From positions 1 to 64,000 of the forward strand of contig CAVOZW010000021.1 in NCBI GenBank assembly GCA_963701385.1: a stretch of 64,000 nt of DNA, read 5' to 3'. How positions within the stretch are numbered: the stretch's first letter is position 1; every line of letters starts with the position of its first letter. The notes under the pieces were generated by a model. The model had not been told where the DNA came from. It made no database searches and saw only the letters and a program-made list of their open reading frames with translations. Positions 1 to 11,124 of the stretch are shown here, one piece after another. Source of the DNA: B30-G6 sp963701385. Lineage in GTDB: Bacteria > Desulfobacterota > Desulfobacteria > Desulfobacterales > B30-G6. The position numbers and the translations under genes were made by a program.

Positions 1-948
1 TCTATAAATCCATCCCGACTGATACTAATTTTTTCGAGATCGAGCTGAATTACGTATAGATGCCAGGCATGTACAATCTCAGAATTGACAACGGCCGGTG
101 TTTTCATGGGTAGACAGGCAAATGCCTGATCATATCGGTCTGCAATTACTTGACGGCGTTTTTGAAATTGGTAGACCTTTTTCAATTGATGAATACCAAT
201 CGCGGCCATTAGATCGGGCATGTTGTATTTAAACCCCGGCGCAACAACCTCATAATACCAGTTGGGCTTTTTGGCAGTATATCGATCCCAGACGTCGCGA
301 TTAATTCCATGAAGCCGCATGACCTTAATTCGGTTTGCCAACTCATCGGAGTCGGTGGTTATCATGCCGCCTTCACCGGTCGTCAACGTTTTGGTTACAT
401 AGAAGCTGAACACAGTCGCATTTCCAATTGTACCCACCATCTTTCCATTACAGGTACAAGGAAGAGCATGGGCAGCATCCTGATTACTATCTAACTCCAT
501 AAAATTCTGCAATTTCCTGAATAGGCTCCATGTCGCGAGCCGCCTGCAAAATGAACCGGAAGGATAGCTTTAAGGCGCTTCCGTTCGTCAGGTCGAAGGG
601 AAAGGATTTTGGATCTTAATTTCGATGGATTTAAATTAAAAGTTTGGGGGTCTATGTCTATAAAAATCGGATCTGCACCTAGATATCGAACAACTTCAGC
701 ACTGGCTGTAAATGTATACGGTGTGGTAATCACCAAGTCACCCTGTCCGACGCCTACAGCCTCCAATGCAAGATGGAGACCGGCTGTTGCCGAGTTTACC
801 GCTATAGCGAAACGACTTCCGATATGCTCTGAAAAGTTTTTCTCAAATCGGCCAACCCTTGGACCCGTCGTCAACCAGCCGGATTTCAGGCCGTCGACCA
901 GCTTCAGCAATCTCATCGCCAGTAATCTCAGGCTGCGGAAAGGGGCTG
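1..948 (-). pseudogene. DegT/DnrJ/EryC1-type sugar aminotransferase, frameshifted and cut by the window start
   Basis: PLP-dependent aminotransferase of the DegT/DnrJ/EryC1 family, which aminates nucleotide-linked keto-sugars for surface glycans. Reading leftward one sees FPQPEIT, then GLKSGWLTTGP, HFAGG, DAAHALPC and FSFYVTKTLTTGEGG; the last holds the lysine expected to bind PLP. The C-terminal half, with GFKYNMPDLMAAIG, is open to the edge of the window. The parts lie in different frames, with breaks near 902, 535 and 495, and the usual E of EDAAHA reads as Q. No clean start codon is seen upstream of FPQPEIT. It is the last visible gene of the polysaccharide operon and directly follows the acyltransferase gene. 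Family confident; whether it is truly broken or mis-sequenced is open. Confidence 0.75.
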
Positions 949-953
949 AAGAT

Positions 954-1626
954 TTATGCTTTGTTTTTATTCAATTTCATTTTTCCGTCCCAATCAGCCC
1001 AATGCTTCTCATCATAATAACTTTTTGAAAAGTCATAATCTGAAAAAACTTTCTGTCTAAATCGAAAGTGCTACCTTCCAATTTTCCCAGGACTGCCGAC
1101 CACGATTGAATAGTCTGGTATATTTTACCAAGCGACCCCGCTCCGCGCCCTATAATATACTCCTTTGCCATGTTGACTCCCGGTAAAACAATGAATCCCA
1201 GCGCCGATGAAGGTGTATGCGCCAATCCTCACCCTGCCACGGGTATAACCTTTTCTTTCGGTATTATGAATATGAACAAATCGTCGCCCAGCAGTCGATC
1301 GATGACTCGCTTCCATCGGTTGATGATCCAACCCATGCCCCAACTTGGCATCCGTTTTCAATGGTTAAACCTTCAGTGGCATCAAGAATTGTGTAATGCC
1401 AGACCCATACATTATCCCCAACGCTCAGGCCTTTCTTATTCAAAATCGTCACAGTACTGCTCATCCTGGTAAATTTTTGAAACATCCGGCTGTTGTGGTC
1501 GTAATAGCCGTATACCATAAAAGGTTTTTGAAATTTTGCCAAACCACGTGCGATTATTGACATGAGTCGGCCAAATGGAGATCTATAGAGACGCTCTGCA
1601 ACAGACACTTCGGTTTCCTCCACCAT
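954..1626 (-). pseudogene. Left-handed beta-helix sugar acyltransferase, frameshifted
   Basis: Hexapeptide-repeat acyltransferase, probably an O- or N-acetyltransferase acting on a nucleotide sugar or glycan. An N-terminal frame from 1626 carries SVGDNVWVWHYTILDA and IENGCQVGAWVG; a second frame carries FVHIHNTERKGYTRG and RIGAYTFIGAG; a third carries EYIIGRGAGSLGK; a short tail ends at the stop at 954-956. Joined, these give one protein of about 220 residues with the repeating [IV]G turns of the fold. At least two frame breaks lie near 1340 and 1210. It sits between the glycosyltransferase and the DegT gene in one orientation, which fits a sugar-modifying role in the surface glycan. Confidence 0.65.
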
Positions 1627-1701
1627 GTAATATTTTTGGGTCTTCCGGTTGAAGCCTATGTTTGGTAAACAATAATTTTGTGATTTTATCTCCCCATTTG
1701 A

Positions 1702-2945
1702 TCAAAGATCAATTCTTGATGCTTTTAGAATAGTTCGTATGCGCGGCAGACAAACATTGGAGGAAAAATGGTTAATTGCAAAGGTCTTTCCAGATTGCCC
1801 CATGCAATTTCGTATGTCTCGGGGCAGTGCCACTCAACTTGACAAGGGCATTAGCCAGCTGCTTGGGGGCTGCAGGGGGCAGCACCAGCCCGCAGCCGGC
1901 TTTCTTAATTATTTGGGCAGTCTCGGAATGATAAAGGCTCAGCGCGACAATTGGTTTCGCTGCAAACAAATACGAAATCATTTTGGAGGGAACTGATGCC
2001 AAGGATTGCTGCCCCTGGGTCGGTAACAAAAGACAATCAGCAGCACTCAAAACTGCAGACGTTTCGTCCGCCGGCCAAGGCGAATAAAATTTTATTCGAT
2101 TTATGCCCTTTAGAATGACCATTTTTTTGCAGGCGTTCAGTTGGCTCCCCTCGCCTGCTATCAATAAGTACATATCCCCATGTCGCTTCAGAAAATGAAA
2201 AGCCTCTATACAGGTCCCGACTCCAGATGCTCGGCCGACATTACCTGCGTAAAGACATAAAAATGCCCGTTCAGGGATATTTAACTTCGCTCGTATAGTT
2301 CCGCCCGCGATTTCATCCGTTATAATCTTTCCCGGTTTGCTCCAGTTCGGTACTACATGAATTCGGTCCGTTTGTACTCCATGTTCACTGTATGTCGCTG
2401 CAAATCTTACGCAAATAACAATAACAGCTCGGCACCGCCTGGCGATGCCACGATCGATGACGCACGCAGCAAGCGAACGATGCGAGATTTAGGAAAAAGT
2501 CTATTTTGCACAACCCGGGACTCGGGATACATATCCTGGACGCTAATCACTAAAGGAATTTTTCGCAAACGTGCCACGAAATAAATTAGCCCGGTTGCAA
2601 ATATCGGCCAGGTGTTTGAAATATAACATCAGGCCTCCGGGTAAATAGAGCAGCAAGCCCGCTGGTCGCCCCGAATGATATGTTTTCGATGAAACGCCCA
2701 ATCAAATTGGATTTCCCGGATAATGCACCATCGCGGCGGATAAGCGTATATCCCTTTGAGCTGTTTTCCTTAAGCCAAAATCGACGTTTGAAGCCGGCAT
2801 AAAGTTTGCCGCCGGGTCGGTTTGGAAAAGAGGAAAAAACAGTTATGTCGTCTCTTTTCCATACCAAAAATTCCGCAATCTCCGCACTTGTTCTGGCAGA
2901 GACAAGAGGTTCGGGAGGAACACAGCTTACGATAAGAATTCTCAT
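1702..2945 (-). pseudogene. Glycosyltransferase family 4 (WbuB-like), frameshifted
   Basis: GT-B fold glycosyltransferase that would add one sugar to the lipid-linked repeat unit at the inner membrane. The N-terminus starts MRILIVSCVPPEP, typical of GT4 enzymes. PDVIFQTP then continues in a second frame as WPIFATGLIYFVARLRK and ISVQDMYPES, a third frame gives GIARRCRAVIVIC and HVVPNWSKPGK, and the C-terminal nucleotide-binding part has LIAGEGSQ and PSKMISYLFAAKPIVA. A last frame supplies AINHFSSNVCLPRI, ending at 1702. Breaks lie near 2625, 2460 and 1780. Joined length is about 414 residues, normal for GT4. The family is clear; the sugar and acceptor cannot be read from sequence. Confidence 0.7.
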
Positions 2946-3046
2946 TTATCAAACTTGTTTAGTTAAAAACAATTGATTGCCTGAAATTATAATCCCTAAA
3001 TATCAGTCTGTCATGTATACCGTGGTGGGAAACAATACTTTCGTAA

Positions 3047-4171
3047 TCAGGATTCCAGTCCGGCTACCTGGCGTTCCCAATTGTATTTATTTGCAAAGGC
3101 ATTTAAGCCGTTTTTACCCAATGCTTTGGCAAGTTGTCGATGATTGATAAGTTTTTCTATACTGTGAACAAAGCTTTCCGGATTTCCTGGATCCGCCAGA
3201 ATGCCGGAGTTTGCCGCTGTGATAATCCGTTTTTGTGCACCGAAATTACTAGCCACAACCGGTAAACCCACGGCCATATATTCGAATATTTTTGTGGGAA
3301 TGGCAATAAGCTGTTTCATAACTTTCAAATTCGGGCACAAACCAATAGTAGCCTTATTCAATAACTCCATAATCTCGTCAGACTTAACCTGAGGTATTAT
3401 ACGGATTACACCATCTAAATATCTGGATTTAATTTCTATTTCGACAAATTTTCTGAATCCAGTAGAAAAACGATCCGTCATTAAAAACTTCAAGCGAGGA
3501 TATTTTTCTTTCATTCTTTCTGCAATGTCCAGAATCAGCATCGTGCCATTGCTTATGTAGTGAGCACCTGTGAAGATAATGATATCTTCGCGTTCCAGAT
3601 AATCGTCTTTCCTTTTTTTAATCAGATCTAGTCTTGCATAATTATATATACTAAGACTTTATTAAATTTTTTGTGATTAAAATCCTTGTGCTGCGTCGGA
3701 GCAACGAGAACGAGGTTTTTTATGAAACGCGACAAAAAAAATTGTGTGTGACGAACGAGGTGATATAATATTCGGCGCATTGGATTGGGAATCCGAAGAG
3801 CGATCCATCATTTCATCGGGATAGTTTTCATGAACGTCATAAACAACCGGTTTAAAGAAAGAAACTGCCGCCATCCAAGGGAGGATATCGATATCATGAA
3901 AATGAATTATATCCACGTTAGATATCAAGGGTATCAATTCTCGAAACATTAAAAATGGTATTTTCCAAGGGCGCTGCCAGCGGCTTGTGGCCCGCTTGAA
4001 ACAATGCAGCTTGACACCCAGATTCATATCTGTGCTGCATATTTTCCATGGACTAATCAAATGAACCACATGGCCTTTTTGGGATAAACTTATCACATAT
4101 TTCCAAATTCTGTGATCGTAGTCATTATGAATGGAAGTGATGATGGCAATGCGAATTGGTTTTCTGACCAT
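3047..4171 (-). pseudogene. Glycosyltransferase family 4, frameshifted
   Basis: A second GT4-type glycosyltransferase. The N-terminal frame begins MVRKPIRIAIITSIHNDYDHRIW at 4171 and contains DIIHFHDIDILPWM and VVYDVHENYPDEMM. The C-terminal frame contains PTKIFEYMAVGLPVVASNFG, the donor-nucleotide-binding segment with the family glutamate. The middle (3541-3760) can be read only by switching frames, giving a segment with KDDYLEREDIIIFTGAHY. The natural stop may lie further left, near 2963, in yet another frame. The start comes directly after the stop of the polymerase gene, so the two were probably co-translated. The product would be cytoplasmic or membrane-associated and act in repeat-unit assembly. 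Confidence 0.7.
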
Positions 4172-4172
4172 T

Positions 4173-5615
4173 TTAGACCTGTTTGAGAATAGTTGAACCT
4201 TTCATATTACAAAGGTATGTATCTTCAAAAAATGAATTCAGATGTGATCTCATCACTCCAATTCTTTTATAGTTTGTGTTCAAGTTTCCAATTGGTAATG
4301 GCTTTGAAAAAATCGAAACTTGTTTTTTTCCGGACTTCAACATGGCATGTCCTTCCAAGCGGCAAGCCCATGATAAAAAGAGAGCCAATATAAGACCATG
4401 CGTCAGCAAGCTTGTAGGCAGGTCGGATGATACAAAAACGGTAATAAAAGGTATAAACAGCAAGGCTACTGACATAAAAGGGTCCCGCCTTGTTGCAATG
4501 GTGTCGACCAAACTTAATAGCAGGCCAAGTATTACGGCATAAATAAGCATTCCGGCTAGACCCATTTGCATGTATCCTGAACCCAGCCAGCCTGTATTCG
4601 CTGCAACAATCTCATTTTTATAAAGATAATGTTGGCCGATCAGATCGGTGGCATCCAGAGGGTATCGATACGGAATCATATCGAAAGTGAACTTGTTTTC
4701 GGCAAAAAAGGTGTGCGGGGGAATGGGTACTAAAAAAATCATAGTAATAAAATTTAGTTTGTGCGGGAATAAAAATATGTCCGGATAATGTGAGAGCAGC
4801 TACGATTTTTCCTGCTCCGCTCAAAAAAAATGCAGCTATCGATGCCAGAATAAATAAGCAATTCCCGGCAAGGTCACAATAAATCGGTTGACGGGAACGC
4901 AGAATGAATCGATGCCAGCACTATGAATGGATAAAATATCGGTGCCTTGTGATTTGTCAGAGCAAACATCATCACGCTGCCGGATAGCGACAAGCCGGCA
5001 ATGATCCATTTGCGGCGGTAAATCGACGACGAACGGCACAATTGGTAGTAACACCTTGGTGACCCATGGTGAAAAGTACCCGGTATATTATTGAGGCAAA
5101 TTTTGTGCGGCCAGGCTTCGAAATTCATACACTTTTAGAAAGTTGAAATTTAGATATGTTAGCCCGCCTCTCACTATGATGCTCAGGATGTAGATTCCAG
5201 CCAGGATCAGCAAACTCCACATCATCAAACGAGTGGGAATTCGTGCCAGCCTGATTCTCTGAATTTTGATTTTACGCATGTGGCACATAATGGCGAATGA
5301 TAAAAGCACAAAACACATATATGCCTTTGGGAGATATGACGAGCCATAAATTGCCAGCATGGGAATGATCGGAAAAAGAAACTGAACATGAACGAAGAAA
5401 TCCGAAGGGCGGGTTAATTTTGAAGGCAGGTACCACGAAAATAGACATATAACGAATAGGGTTTCAAATATTTTTAGGATATTCGGTGCCCATTCAACCC
5501 CCAACGAACTATAGGTAGGAACGATGTAAAATGCAAATCCAAGCCACAACAGCGAGTTGGTTAGCAAATATAAAAAGAGAATGTATACTTTGGTGATGGT
5601 TATACCGGAACGCAT
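4173..5615 (-). pseudogene. Wzy-type O-antigen/oligosaccharide repeat-unit polymerase, frameshifted
   Basis: Polytopic membrane protein that would polymerise repeat units on the periplasmic face. The N-terminal 175 residues (from 5615) hold about five hydrophobic segments and end with KVYEFRSLAAQNLP, a charged motif typical of oligosaccharide repeat-unit polymerases. The C-terminal 189 residues (4173-4742) hold more segments and the loop GWLGSGYMQMGLAGM. The intervening 350 bp read only in alternating frames with hydrophobic content, so at least three frame breaks are implied. Joined size of about 480 residues suits a Wzy. The call rests on topology, the central loop and position between Wzx/Wzz and glycosyltransferases; such polymerases share little sequence. 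Confidence 0.6.
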
Positions 5616-5655
5616 AAATTTCTATTAGTATCCTTCTGTCGAATATGATCGTACG

Positions 5656-6813
5656 TCAGTACCGGCTTTTTTCGATGATGCTTTGAACTTCACCCATTGT
5701 TAGCACGGTTATTTCCGGGTCTTTTGATAGAAGTCCAGGATACTTCGATACACTTTTCCCGCACCCGGAGCTGCCTTTTCCTGGAAATGTTCCTGGTGAA
5801 AATTGATAACTAAACAGCCTTTAGCAGTCTTTACTGAGTTAAGATATTGTTCTAAATTTATTCATGTAGTTTTTTGGTTCAGTCAATGGGATTCGTATCC
5901 ATTAATTGAAAGGGGATTTCCAATAAAGAATATTCTTTAAGCGGATAATATGGGAGACAAGTTCCAGCTCTAAAGCCTTGACATCCTGATCCCCATCCCA
6001 TGTTAGACGAATACTTAAATCCAGTTTGAGCATAAAGTTTCCAGGATTCAGGAAATCTAACCCTCAGATAATGGTGACGACATCCTAACATCTCTTTTTT
6101 AATAACATCTTCCAATCGTTGTTTTTGTTCTTTTAACCGAAGATAGAGATAAATGATTATGATAAGCTGCATGAAGCCCGATTTCCCAGCCACCTTCCAA
6201 TAATTTATCTGATAGCCTTAGCAACCTTGGGATTATGAATGCTGTATCTTCGCCCTTCTCTGCTCAACCCATAACGCAGGCTCATAAAAAAGAATGTAGA
6301 GCGAAATCCATAACTATCTTCCAACTCCCGAATTTCAGATCAAATGAATCCATGGGATCAAAATTGATATTCGCTTGTATCGCTTCCATATTTTTGAGAG
6401 TTGAAAGCCACTTGTCAGCTTCTTGTCGGTTTGCCTCGAATTCTTGCCTTTATCCAACGGCCATACCAGTTAATCTTCCTTAGCCAAAAATATGAAAAAC
6501 CGTCTATTGAATCAACATCATGGGTCAAACATACTGCAGCTTTTTTGCCTTCCGGCCAGACATTTCTCTGCTTTTAGATTTAATTGTTCAATAACATCTA
6601 AAATAATTCGTCAATAACTGGCGACTCATCTAATTCATTTTGGACTAAAAAACTTTTATCGTGATCAAAACGGCCCCATTTATCAAGATTTGTATCTCCA
6701 TATTCCTCTTCTCGAGATAAAATCTTATGGACCAATCGTGCAACTTCGTTTAAACTTTTGTTTTGATCTCCCTGTTGTATTTCCGAACAACGGGCCATAG
6801 CGTGATGGAACAT
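5656..6813 (-). pseudogene. Polysaccharide deacetylase family protein, frameshifted
   Basis: NodB-fold deacetylase-like protein, expected to remove acetyl groups from amino sugars. Visible are VCLTHDVDSIDG (the metal-binding Thr-His-Asp-x-Asp region) near 6500, GGWEIGLHAAYHN (second metal motif) near 6200, then GCRHHYLRVRFPESWK and KYSSNMGWGSGCQGFRAG, and finally a C-terminal segment with KGCLVINFHQEHF that ends at 5656. They fall in at least three frames. The N-terminal boundary is unclear: the frame open from 6813 is plausible, and DNA up to about 7000 gives no convincing homology. It sits between the acyltransferase and the polymerase in the glycan operon. Confidence 0.6.
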
Positions 6814-7126
6814 TGACAGTTCTGCCGGTCAGCTTCCCGATTTAATTTTTTCCCAGTAAGAAGATAAATTCTTTGATAAAATAGATTATTTCAACTATAT
6901 GACATTATATCTCATCGATAGCAAAAAAACGAAGACCAATATAACGGGCAAATTCTAAGCCATTCGACTGCAGCTTCAGGCATTATATCAACGCTGCTGG
7001 ACAAATGATTATTTGTCGAAAAACAAGGGATATCGTTCCATCATTTCTCTTGAGACATTATCGAAAAAAATATTTAAGGCCGTCGAGGATAATTCCGACG
7101 TATCGTTTTGACGTTTTTATAAAGTA
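6814..7126. other. 313-bp gap without a supported gene
   Basis: AT-rich stretch between the deacetylase remnant and the hexapeptide acyltransferase. Minus-strand reading gives only short, interrupted peptides, one resembling EFARYIGLRFFAIDEI, which may be more of the decayed deacetylase N-terminus. No promoter, hairpin or RNA gene was recognised. Confidence 0.4.
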
Positions 7127-7918
7127 TTATAAATGGCTCTTTATCAAGCTAAACTCAATTTTTTTATCGGTTTCCTTTTTATCAACTTTTTTATTCTTCC
7201 TGTCAGCAAAATCTTTAATCGATTCTGAAATAATTTTGGATTTTTCTGCCAAACCAACCTCCCGATATGATTTTTCCCTGATTACCTTTGCGGGGCTTCC
7301 AGCAACCAAAGCATTTTCTGGTACGTCTTTGTTTATAAGGGAGCGAGCACCAATGACTACATTTTTTCCTATCTTGACACCTGGCATTATAAAACAGTCC
7401 CATGGAATCCAAACATTGTCTTCGATTAAAACCGGTCCATGACTCACAGGAAAGCCATCTAGCTTGCTTAACCAGTAACCATGGGTAAACAAGTAGGTAC
7501 CTCCCCCTACGCCAACATTTCTTCCCAAGGTCACTTGTCTTGCAACATTTATGTAACAATGCTGAAATATCCAACAGTGCATTCCAAGTTTAATCACACT
7601 TCTTTTATCACTACTATCACCCTCAATATGTACAGCAGAACTTACAATTACGCGACTATCCATTCTGATTTTATGAACACTAATTTTTACAAAATTTCCA
7701 ATTGAAACATACTTTCCAAATGACAAAGCGTTGACCTTAATTCGACAAAAATATCCGATAACCGAATTGTCTCCTATTTCAATTTTATTCGACAGAATAA
7801 CGGTGCCAAAACCGATTTTAACGCGTTTTCCAATTTTTGACCCATTCAACTTATAAATTGCAATTCGGATTGGACTCGGGAGAAAAGCCACAAACATTGC
7901 AATATATAATGAACTCAT
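7127..7918 (-). CDS. Left-handed beta-helix acyltransferase (WcaF/LacA-like)
   Basis: Intact 263-residue hexapeptide acyltransferase, expected to transfer an acetyl group from acetyl-CoA to a sugar hydroxyl of the surface glycan. Repeating turns such as SKIGKRVKIGFGTVI and IGDNSVIGYFCRI run through the protein. GTYLFTHGYW holds the likely catalytic histidine, and the closing motif PENALVAGSPAKVIREK is the standard end of the LacA/WcaF beta-helix. A lysine-rich tail (KNKKVDKKETDKK) follows and is unusual. It lies 82 bp downstream of the flippase gene in the same orientation. Specific substrate unknown. Confidence 0.85.
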   Translation of the reverse strand: MSSLYIAMFVAFLPSPIRIAIYKLNGSKIGKRVKIGFGTVILSNKIEIGDNSVIGYFCRIKVNALSFGKYVSIGNFVKISVHKIRMDSRVIVSSAVHIEGDSSDKRSVIKLGMHCWIFQHCYINVARQVTLGRNVGVGGGTYLFTHGYWLSKLDGFPVSHGPVLIEDNVWIPWDCFIMPGVKIGKNVVIGARSLINKDVPENALVAGSPAKVIREKSYREVGLAEKSKIISESIKDFADRKNKKVDKKETDKKIEFSLIKSHL

Positions 7919-8000
7919 AATTTATCCTTTGAGCTTATTGAGTCTGTTTGATTCCGCTGATTCCCCTATACGACGCTCCATTATCAATAATGTTTTGGGA

Positions 8001-9299
8001 TTAATGACCGGGCAAATGTTCATGAATGTATCCTTGTATTGTACACCAGTATGTTTTTAAACGCACGTCTTCAGTGACTTCATTATATTTACGAAATCCA
8101 ACCCAGAAAATGACGGCAGCACTTATATATGCCAACGAATTTCCTAAAGCAGCACCATTAACGCCAAATCTTGGGATCAGTATCATATCTAGATAATAAC
8201 AAGAAAAGTAAGCGGAACAGTACATCCTACCGGATGATACCAGGGGTACCCCTTGCCTGCCAAATTCGCAGCCAAGAATCCCGACTCCACTTTGCATGAT
8301 GACTCGGGGCAGCAACAACAACATACAGGTTTCAACACCGGCAAAGTCTTTCCCTGCCAGATCTGAAATGAAACCGGGGAAAATGATAATTCCCATTATA
8401 AAAAGTGATCCCAGGAATAAAGCTATAATCATTGCTGAATAAAAAAGAAAAACCGTCCTCCTCACATGGCCTCCTTCATTGCTTGCAACCATCGGTGAGA
8501 TGATAGCAGCAGACCACCCAGGTATTCTTGTAACCATCTCGGATCCAAATAATGCGATAGAATAGATACCAACCTCTTTAAACGACAAATAATACTCAAC
8601 CAGAAATAAATCTAATCGAAAAAGCAGTAGTGCTGCTATGCCCGAAATAAAGCCCCTCAATCCGACCTTAATCTGACCCGAAAAAGATTGTTTTGCCTCT
8701 TTGTTTCTTATCTTTCTCGTTTGATTAAAAATAAGTATGGCCCCATAAATAAATAAAATTCCATAAGTAACGATATATGCCGTGATAGCAAAATTTAACT
8801 TACTGTTAACCTCAGGAGAGACCCAGATTAATATGGAAAAAACAAAAATAATCAATCCCGCTCCAAAAGCAAATAGGTTGTAATACAAATATTTTTTTAA
8901 GCTAAGAATTGATAATTGAAAAATATTAGACAAAGACAGAAAAAACACAAATGCTAATAAATATGGGATATACTTATCAGTTGAGAATACTTTGGGTAAT
9001 TTCTCTATTGGCAAAATAAATAAAAATAAAACCAAAAGAGAAAAAACAATCAAAAATAATTTCACACAATTTGTAAGAACAGGTATAAATAATTCTCTAT
9101 GCTTTCCAACAAAATATACTATACCTGCTGGCAGACCAAACATTAATAATGAAGCAATTATCTGGCCCGAAGCTCTAAATATGGTCAAAATTCCTTGTTT
9201 CTCTGCACCGAGTATTTTTGCGAATAAAAATAATGCTCCAAACTGCAGAAGATAACCAAGTGCTTGAAAAAAGACGGTTAGTCGGATTAATTTAAACAT
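8001..9299 (-). CDS. Wzx-type polysaccharide flippase (MATE/MVF superfamily)
   Basis: 432-residue integral membrane protein with 11-12 predicted hydrophobic segments and little soluble sequence, matching O-antigen/polysaccharide flippases that move undecaprenyl-linked repeat units across the inner membrane. The N-terminus (LGYLLQFGALFLFAKILG, then EKQGILTIFRASGQ) has the pattern common to Wzx proteins: first helix, small-residue loop, then Glu-x-x-Gly. The C-terminal helix segment FGVNGAALGNSLAYI is also typical. The last 25 residues (from about EDVRLKTYW) look less conserved. It is in one direction with Wzz upstream and Wzy/glycosyltransferases downstream, supporting a Wzx/Wzy-dependent pathway. 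Confidence 0.85.
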   Translation of the reverse strand: MFKLIRLTVFFQALGYLLQFGALFLFAKILGAEKQGILTIFRASGQIIASLLMFGLPAGIVYFVGKHRELFIPVLTNCVKLFLIVFSLLVLFLFILPIEKLPKVFSTDKYIPYLLAFVFFLSLSNIFQLSILSLKKYLYYNLFAFGAGLIIFVFSILIWVSPEVNSKLNFAITAYIVTYGILFIYGAILIFNQTRKIRNKEAKQSFSGQIKVGLRGFISGIAALLLFRLDLFLVEYYLSFKEVGIYSIALFGSEMVTRIPGWSAAIISPMVASNEGGHVRRTVFLFYSAMIIALFLGSLFIMGIIIFPGFISDLAGKDFAGVETCMLLLLPRVIMQSGVGILGCEFGRQGVPLVSSGRMYCSAYFSCYYLDMILIPRFGVNGAALGNSLAYISAAVIFWVGFRKYNEVTEDVRLKTYWCTIQGYIHEHLPGH

Positions 9300-9308
9300 T
9301 GAGACCTT

Positions 9309-9523
9309 TGCACAACTCTTAAAAAAACGATCTTTCGTATAATTTCCTCGAAATTGCGCTATTTCTCTTCGATATTATTTCTGGAAAAAATGTTTTAAAA
9401 ATAGATACCCCCGGGCATGCCCGTGGCACAAACCAAAAAAAAGATTTGCGGAGTTGTGACGACGATTGGCTTTTTAGTTCAGATTTGAGCCCCCTACCTC
9501 TGGTGGAGGGCTTAAATCTGAAC
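9309..9523. repeat. Inverted-repeat DNA between Wzx and Wzz: possible IS/MITE scar plus hairpin
   Basis: Three structures lie here. The 8-mers CACAACTC (9310-9317) and GAGTTGTG (9451-9458) are inverted and enclose about 130 bp, as the ends of a small insertion-sequence scar might. A GC palindrome, GGGCATGCCC, lies near 9414-9423. A long imperfect hairpin spans 9477-9523, with arms GTTCAGATTTGAGCCC and GGGCTTAAATCTGAAC. The hairpin has no T-run on either side, so it is not a standard terminator; it overlaps the 3' end of the frame-restored Wzz gene. Confidence 0.45.
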
Positions 9524-10752
9524 TAATGGGAGAACAGCTATTTGCCTTGATTTGAAGTTTATTACTTTTCCAAAAATTCCGGAAAAATGATGCCAGGACA
9601 GCTAAGATAAATCCGATCACGAACGATAACATCAGGATATTTAATTTTTTGTGGCTTCACTGGCGTTAGCGAGCTGATGGGTGGGTTAATTATTTCGACA
9701 ATAGAAAGACTGTCCTGTTTTGATTTCAGCGTTTCAATTATTCCTTCTGCACGTTCGATATCAAGTATCAATTCCTTCTCGCGCAAGGCAAGCGATTTAT
9801 CTCTATCAAGCCTGAGATCAGTAATCTGAGTTGCAAGGTTTTCGACTTCTTCAGTGCGCTCAACTTCCTCATCTATCGAAATATTCACCTCTTTGTTTAA
9901 ATTAAGAATTTGGTTCTGAAGGTTGTTTACGTAGCTGATATTCTGTTGAATAATATTGGAATACATTAACAACACGATCTTATCAGATCCATCTGCGATC
10001 ATTTGCTCCCTGAGCGCCATGATTTCTTCGGTGTTTTTATTCACAATATCGATTTTTTTTCTCGTGCTTTCTACTGCATTTTGATTATCGGTTCTATTTT
10101 TTCGGATGGTAGCTATATTTTTATTCAGACGTACTAATTTAGAATTTATCTCATTAATTTTATTGTTTATTTTTATTCTTTCGACACTTTTTAACCGATC
10201 CTGCTCAATAAGGAGTCGGTTAATTGATTGCTTTGCCTCATCGATCTCATGTTCCAAACTATCTTTGCCTACATTCAATTCTCGCTTAAAAGATTGAGCA
10301 CCATCGTTTGTTAAGATGTTCAGTATGTAATTTAGATCATTTTTTGTCTGGATTGGATCTTTGCCGTAATAACTGACGGTTACGCTATCTGTTTTCGAAA
10401 TAGTTTTAGCGACGATCTCCGGACATTTATTTGCTTTTTCAGTAATCAAAGGACAATACATTTCTTCGGAAAACCAGGCCACAATATCGTCGGATGATAA
10501 TTTTCGAATGGCATCACCGTTTTTGTCGTAATTTGTAATTCCCGGTGAAATTTGAGTTTTGATTTCATACAAAGGTGTCTTTAAAAAAATATATATAACA
10601 GCCAGTGCGACGAAAAACAGTGTGATGATAGCGATGAACCAGCGCTGTTTCCATAATACACTGAAAATATCGACGAGGTTGATTTCATCGTCATAGTGGT
10701 CGTGCATCGGTTCATGCCTGGCTGGTGATTTTTTTACTGCATTTTCAATCAT
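9474..10752 (-). CDS. Wzz/chain-length determinant-type polysaccharide co-polymerase, one frameshift near the C-terminus
   Basis: Inner-membrane protein that sets chain length of Wzy-made polysaccharide. Residues 1-50 are cytosolic (DEINLVDIFSVLWKQRW is the Wzz N-terminal signature). A first membrane helix follows (FIAIITLFFVALAVIYIFL), then a long periplasmic coiled coil to about residue 350, then PPISSLTPVKPQKIK, the Pro-rich motif before the second helix. In the open frame the second helix is missing, with a stop at 9562. One base away, the reading gives NILMLSFVIGFILAVLASFF and RNFWKSNK, ending at 9474. A single missing A in the A-run at about 9635-9640 would restore a normal protein. Confidence 0.8.
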
Positions 10753-10875
10753 CGTTTAATCCTTTGTTCCATGTTCATAAGTTTCGATCTATGAATTCTC
10801 ATGCTTTTGAAGATTATTTTTCATACTGAGGTGATTTGAAGTTACTGCACTAATACTGAAATTGGTTGGTGGACG

Positions 10876-11124
10876 CTATGCTTTTGATTCGACTTTCAAA
10901 GATTCTTCGCTTTCTATCTGTAAACGTTCTGCTTCGGCTTTGTCCGGCACCGGGAAATTGTTTTGCCATTTTAGTTTATGCGGATAGAGCAGATGTTTGT
11001 CCACCATTGGTTGGGTGCCGTCAAACACGGCCATCTTTTTATCCCCTACAACGACAAGAACCAGCGGCTTCTCTATGTAAACATGTTTCCCAAGTGACAC
11101 ACAGCGACCAATGTAATTGCGCAT
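10876..11124 (-). pseudogene. Internally deleted Gfo/Idh/MocA-type oxidoreductase remnant
   Basis: An 82-residue open frame that fuses two distant parts of a sugar-dehydrogenase-type oxidoreductase. The start has LGKHVYIEKPL, the conserved turn after the Rossmann domain in Gfo/Idh/MocA proteins. It then jumps to VVVGDKKMAVFDGTQP, YPHKLKWQNNFPV and a charged tail as found near the C-terminus of WlbA-like family members. About 200 residues that should lie between are absent, so this is a scar. It lies between rfbC and wzz in operon orientation, suggesting the ancestral locus encoded a sugar-nucleotide dehydrogenase. DNA on both sides (10753-10875 and 11125-11339) shows nothing recognisable. Confidence 0.55.

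Noticed and set aside
1..7000. Programmed frameshifting as explanation for broken glycan genes
   Set aside because: Breaks are many, at different positions and without shared slippery sequences or stem-loops.
9477..9523. Hairpin between Wzx and Wzz considered as an intrinsic terminator
   Set aside because: No T-run follows on either strand, and it lies within the frame-restored Wzz 3' end.
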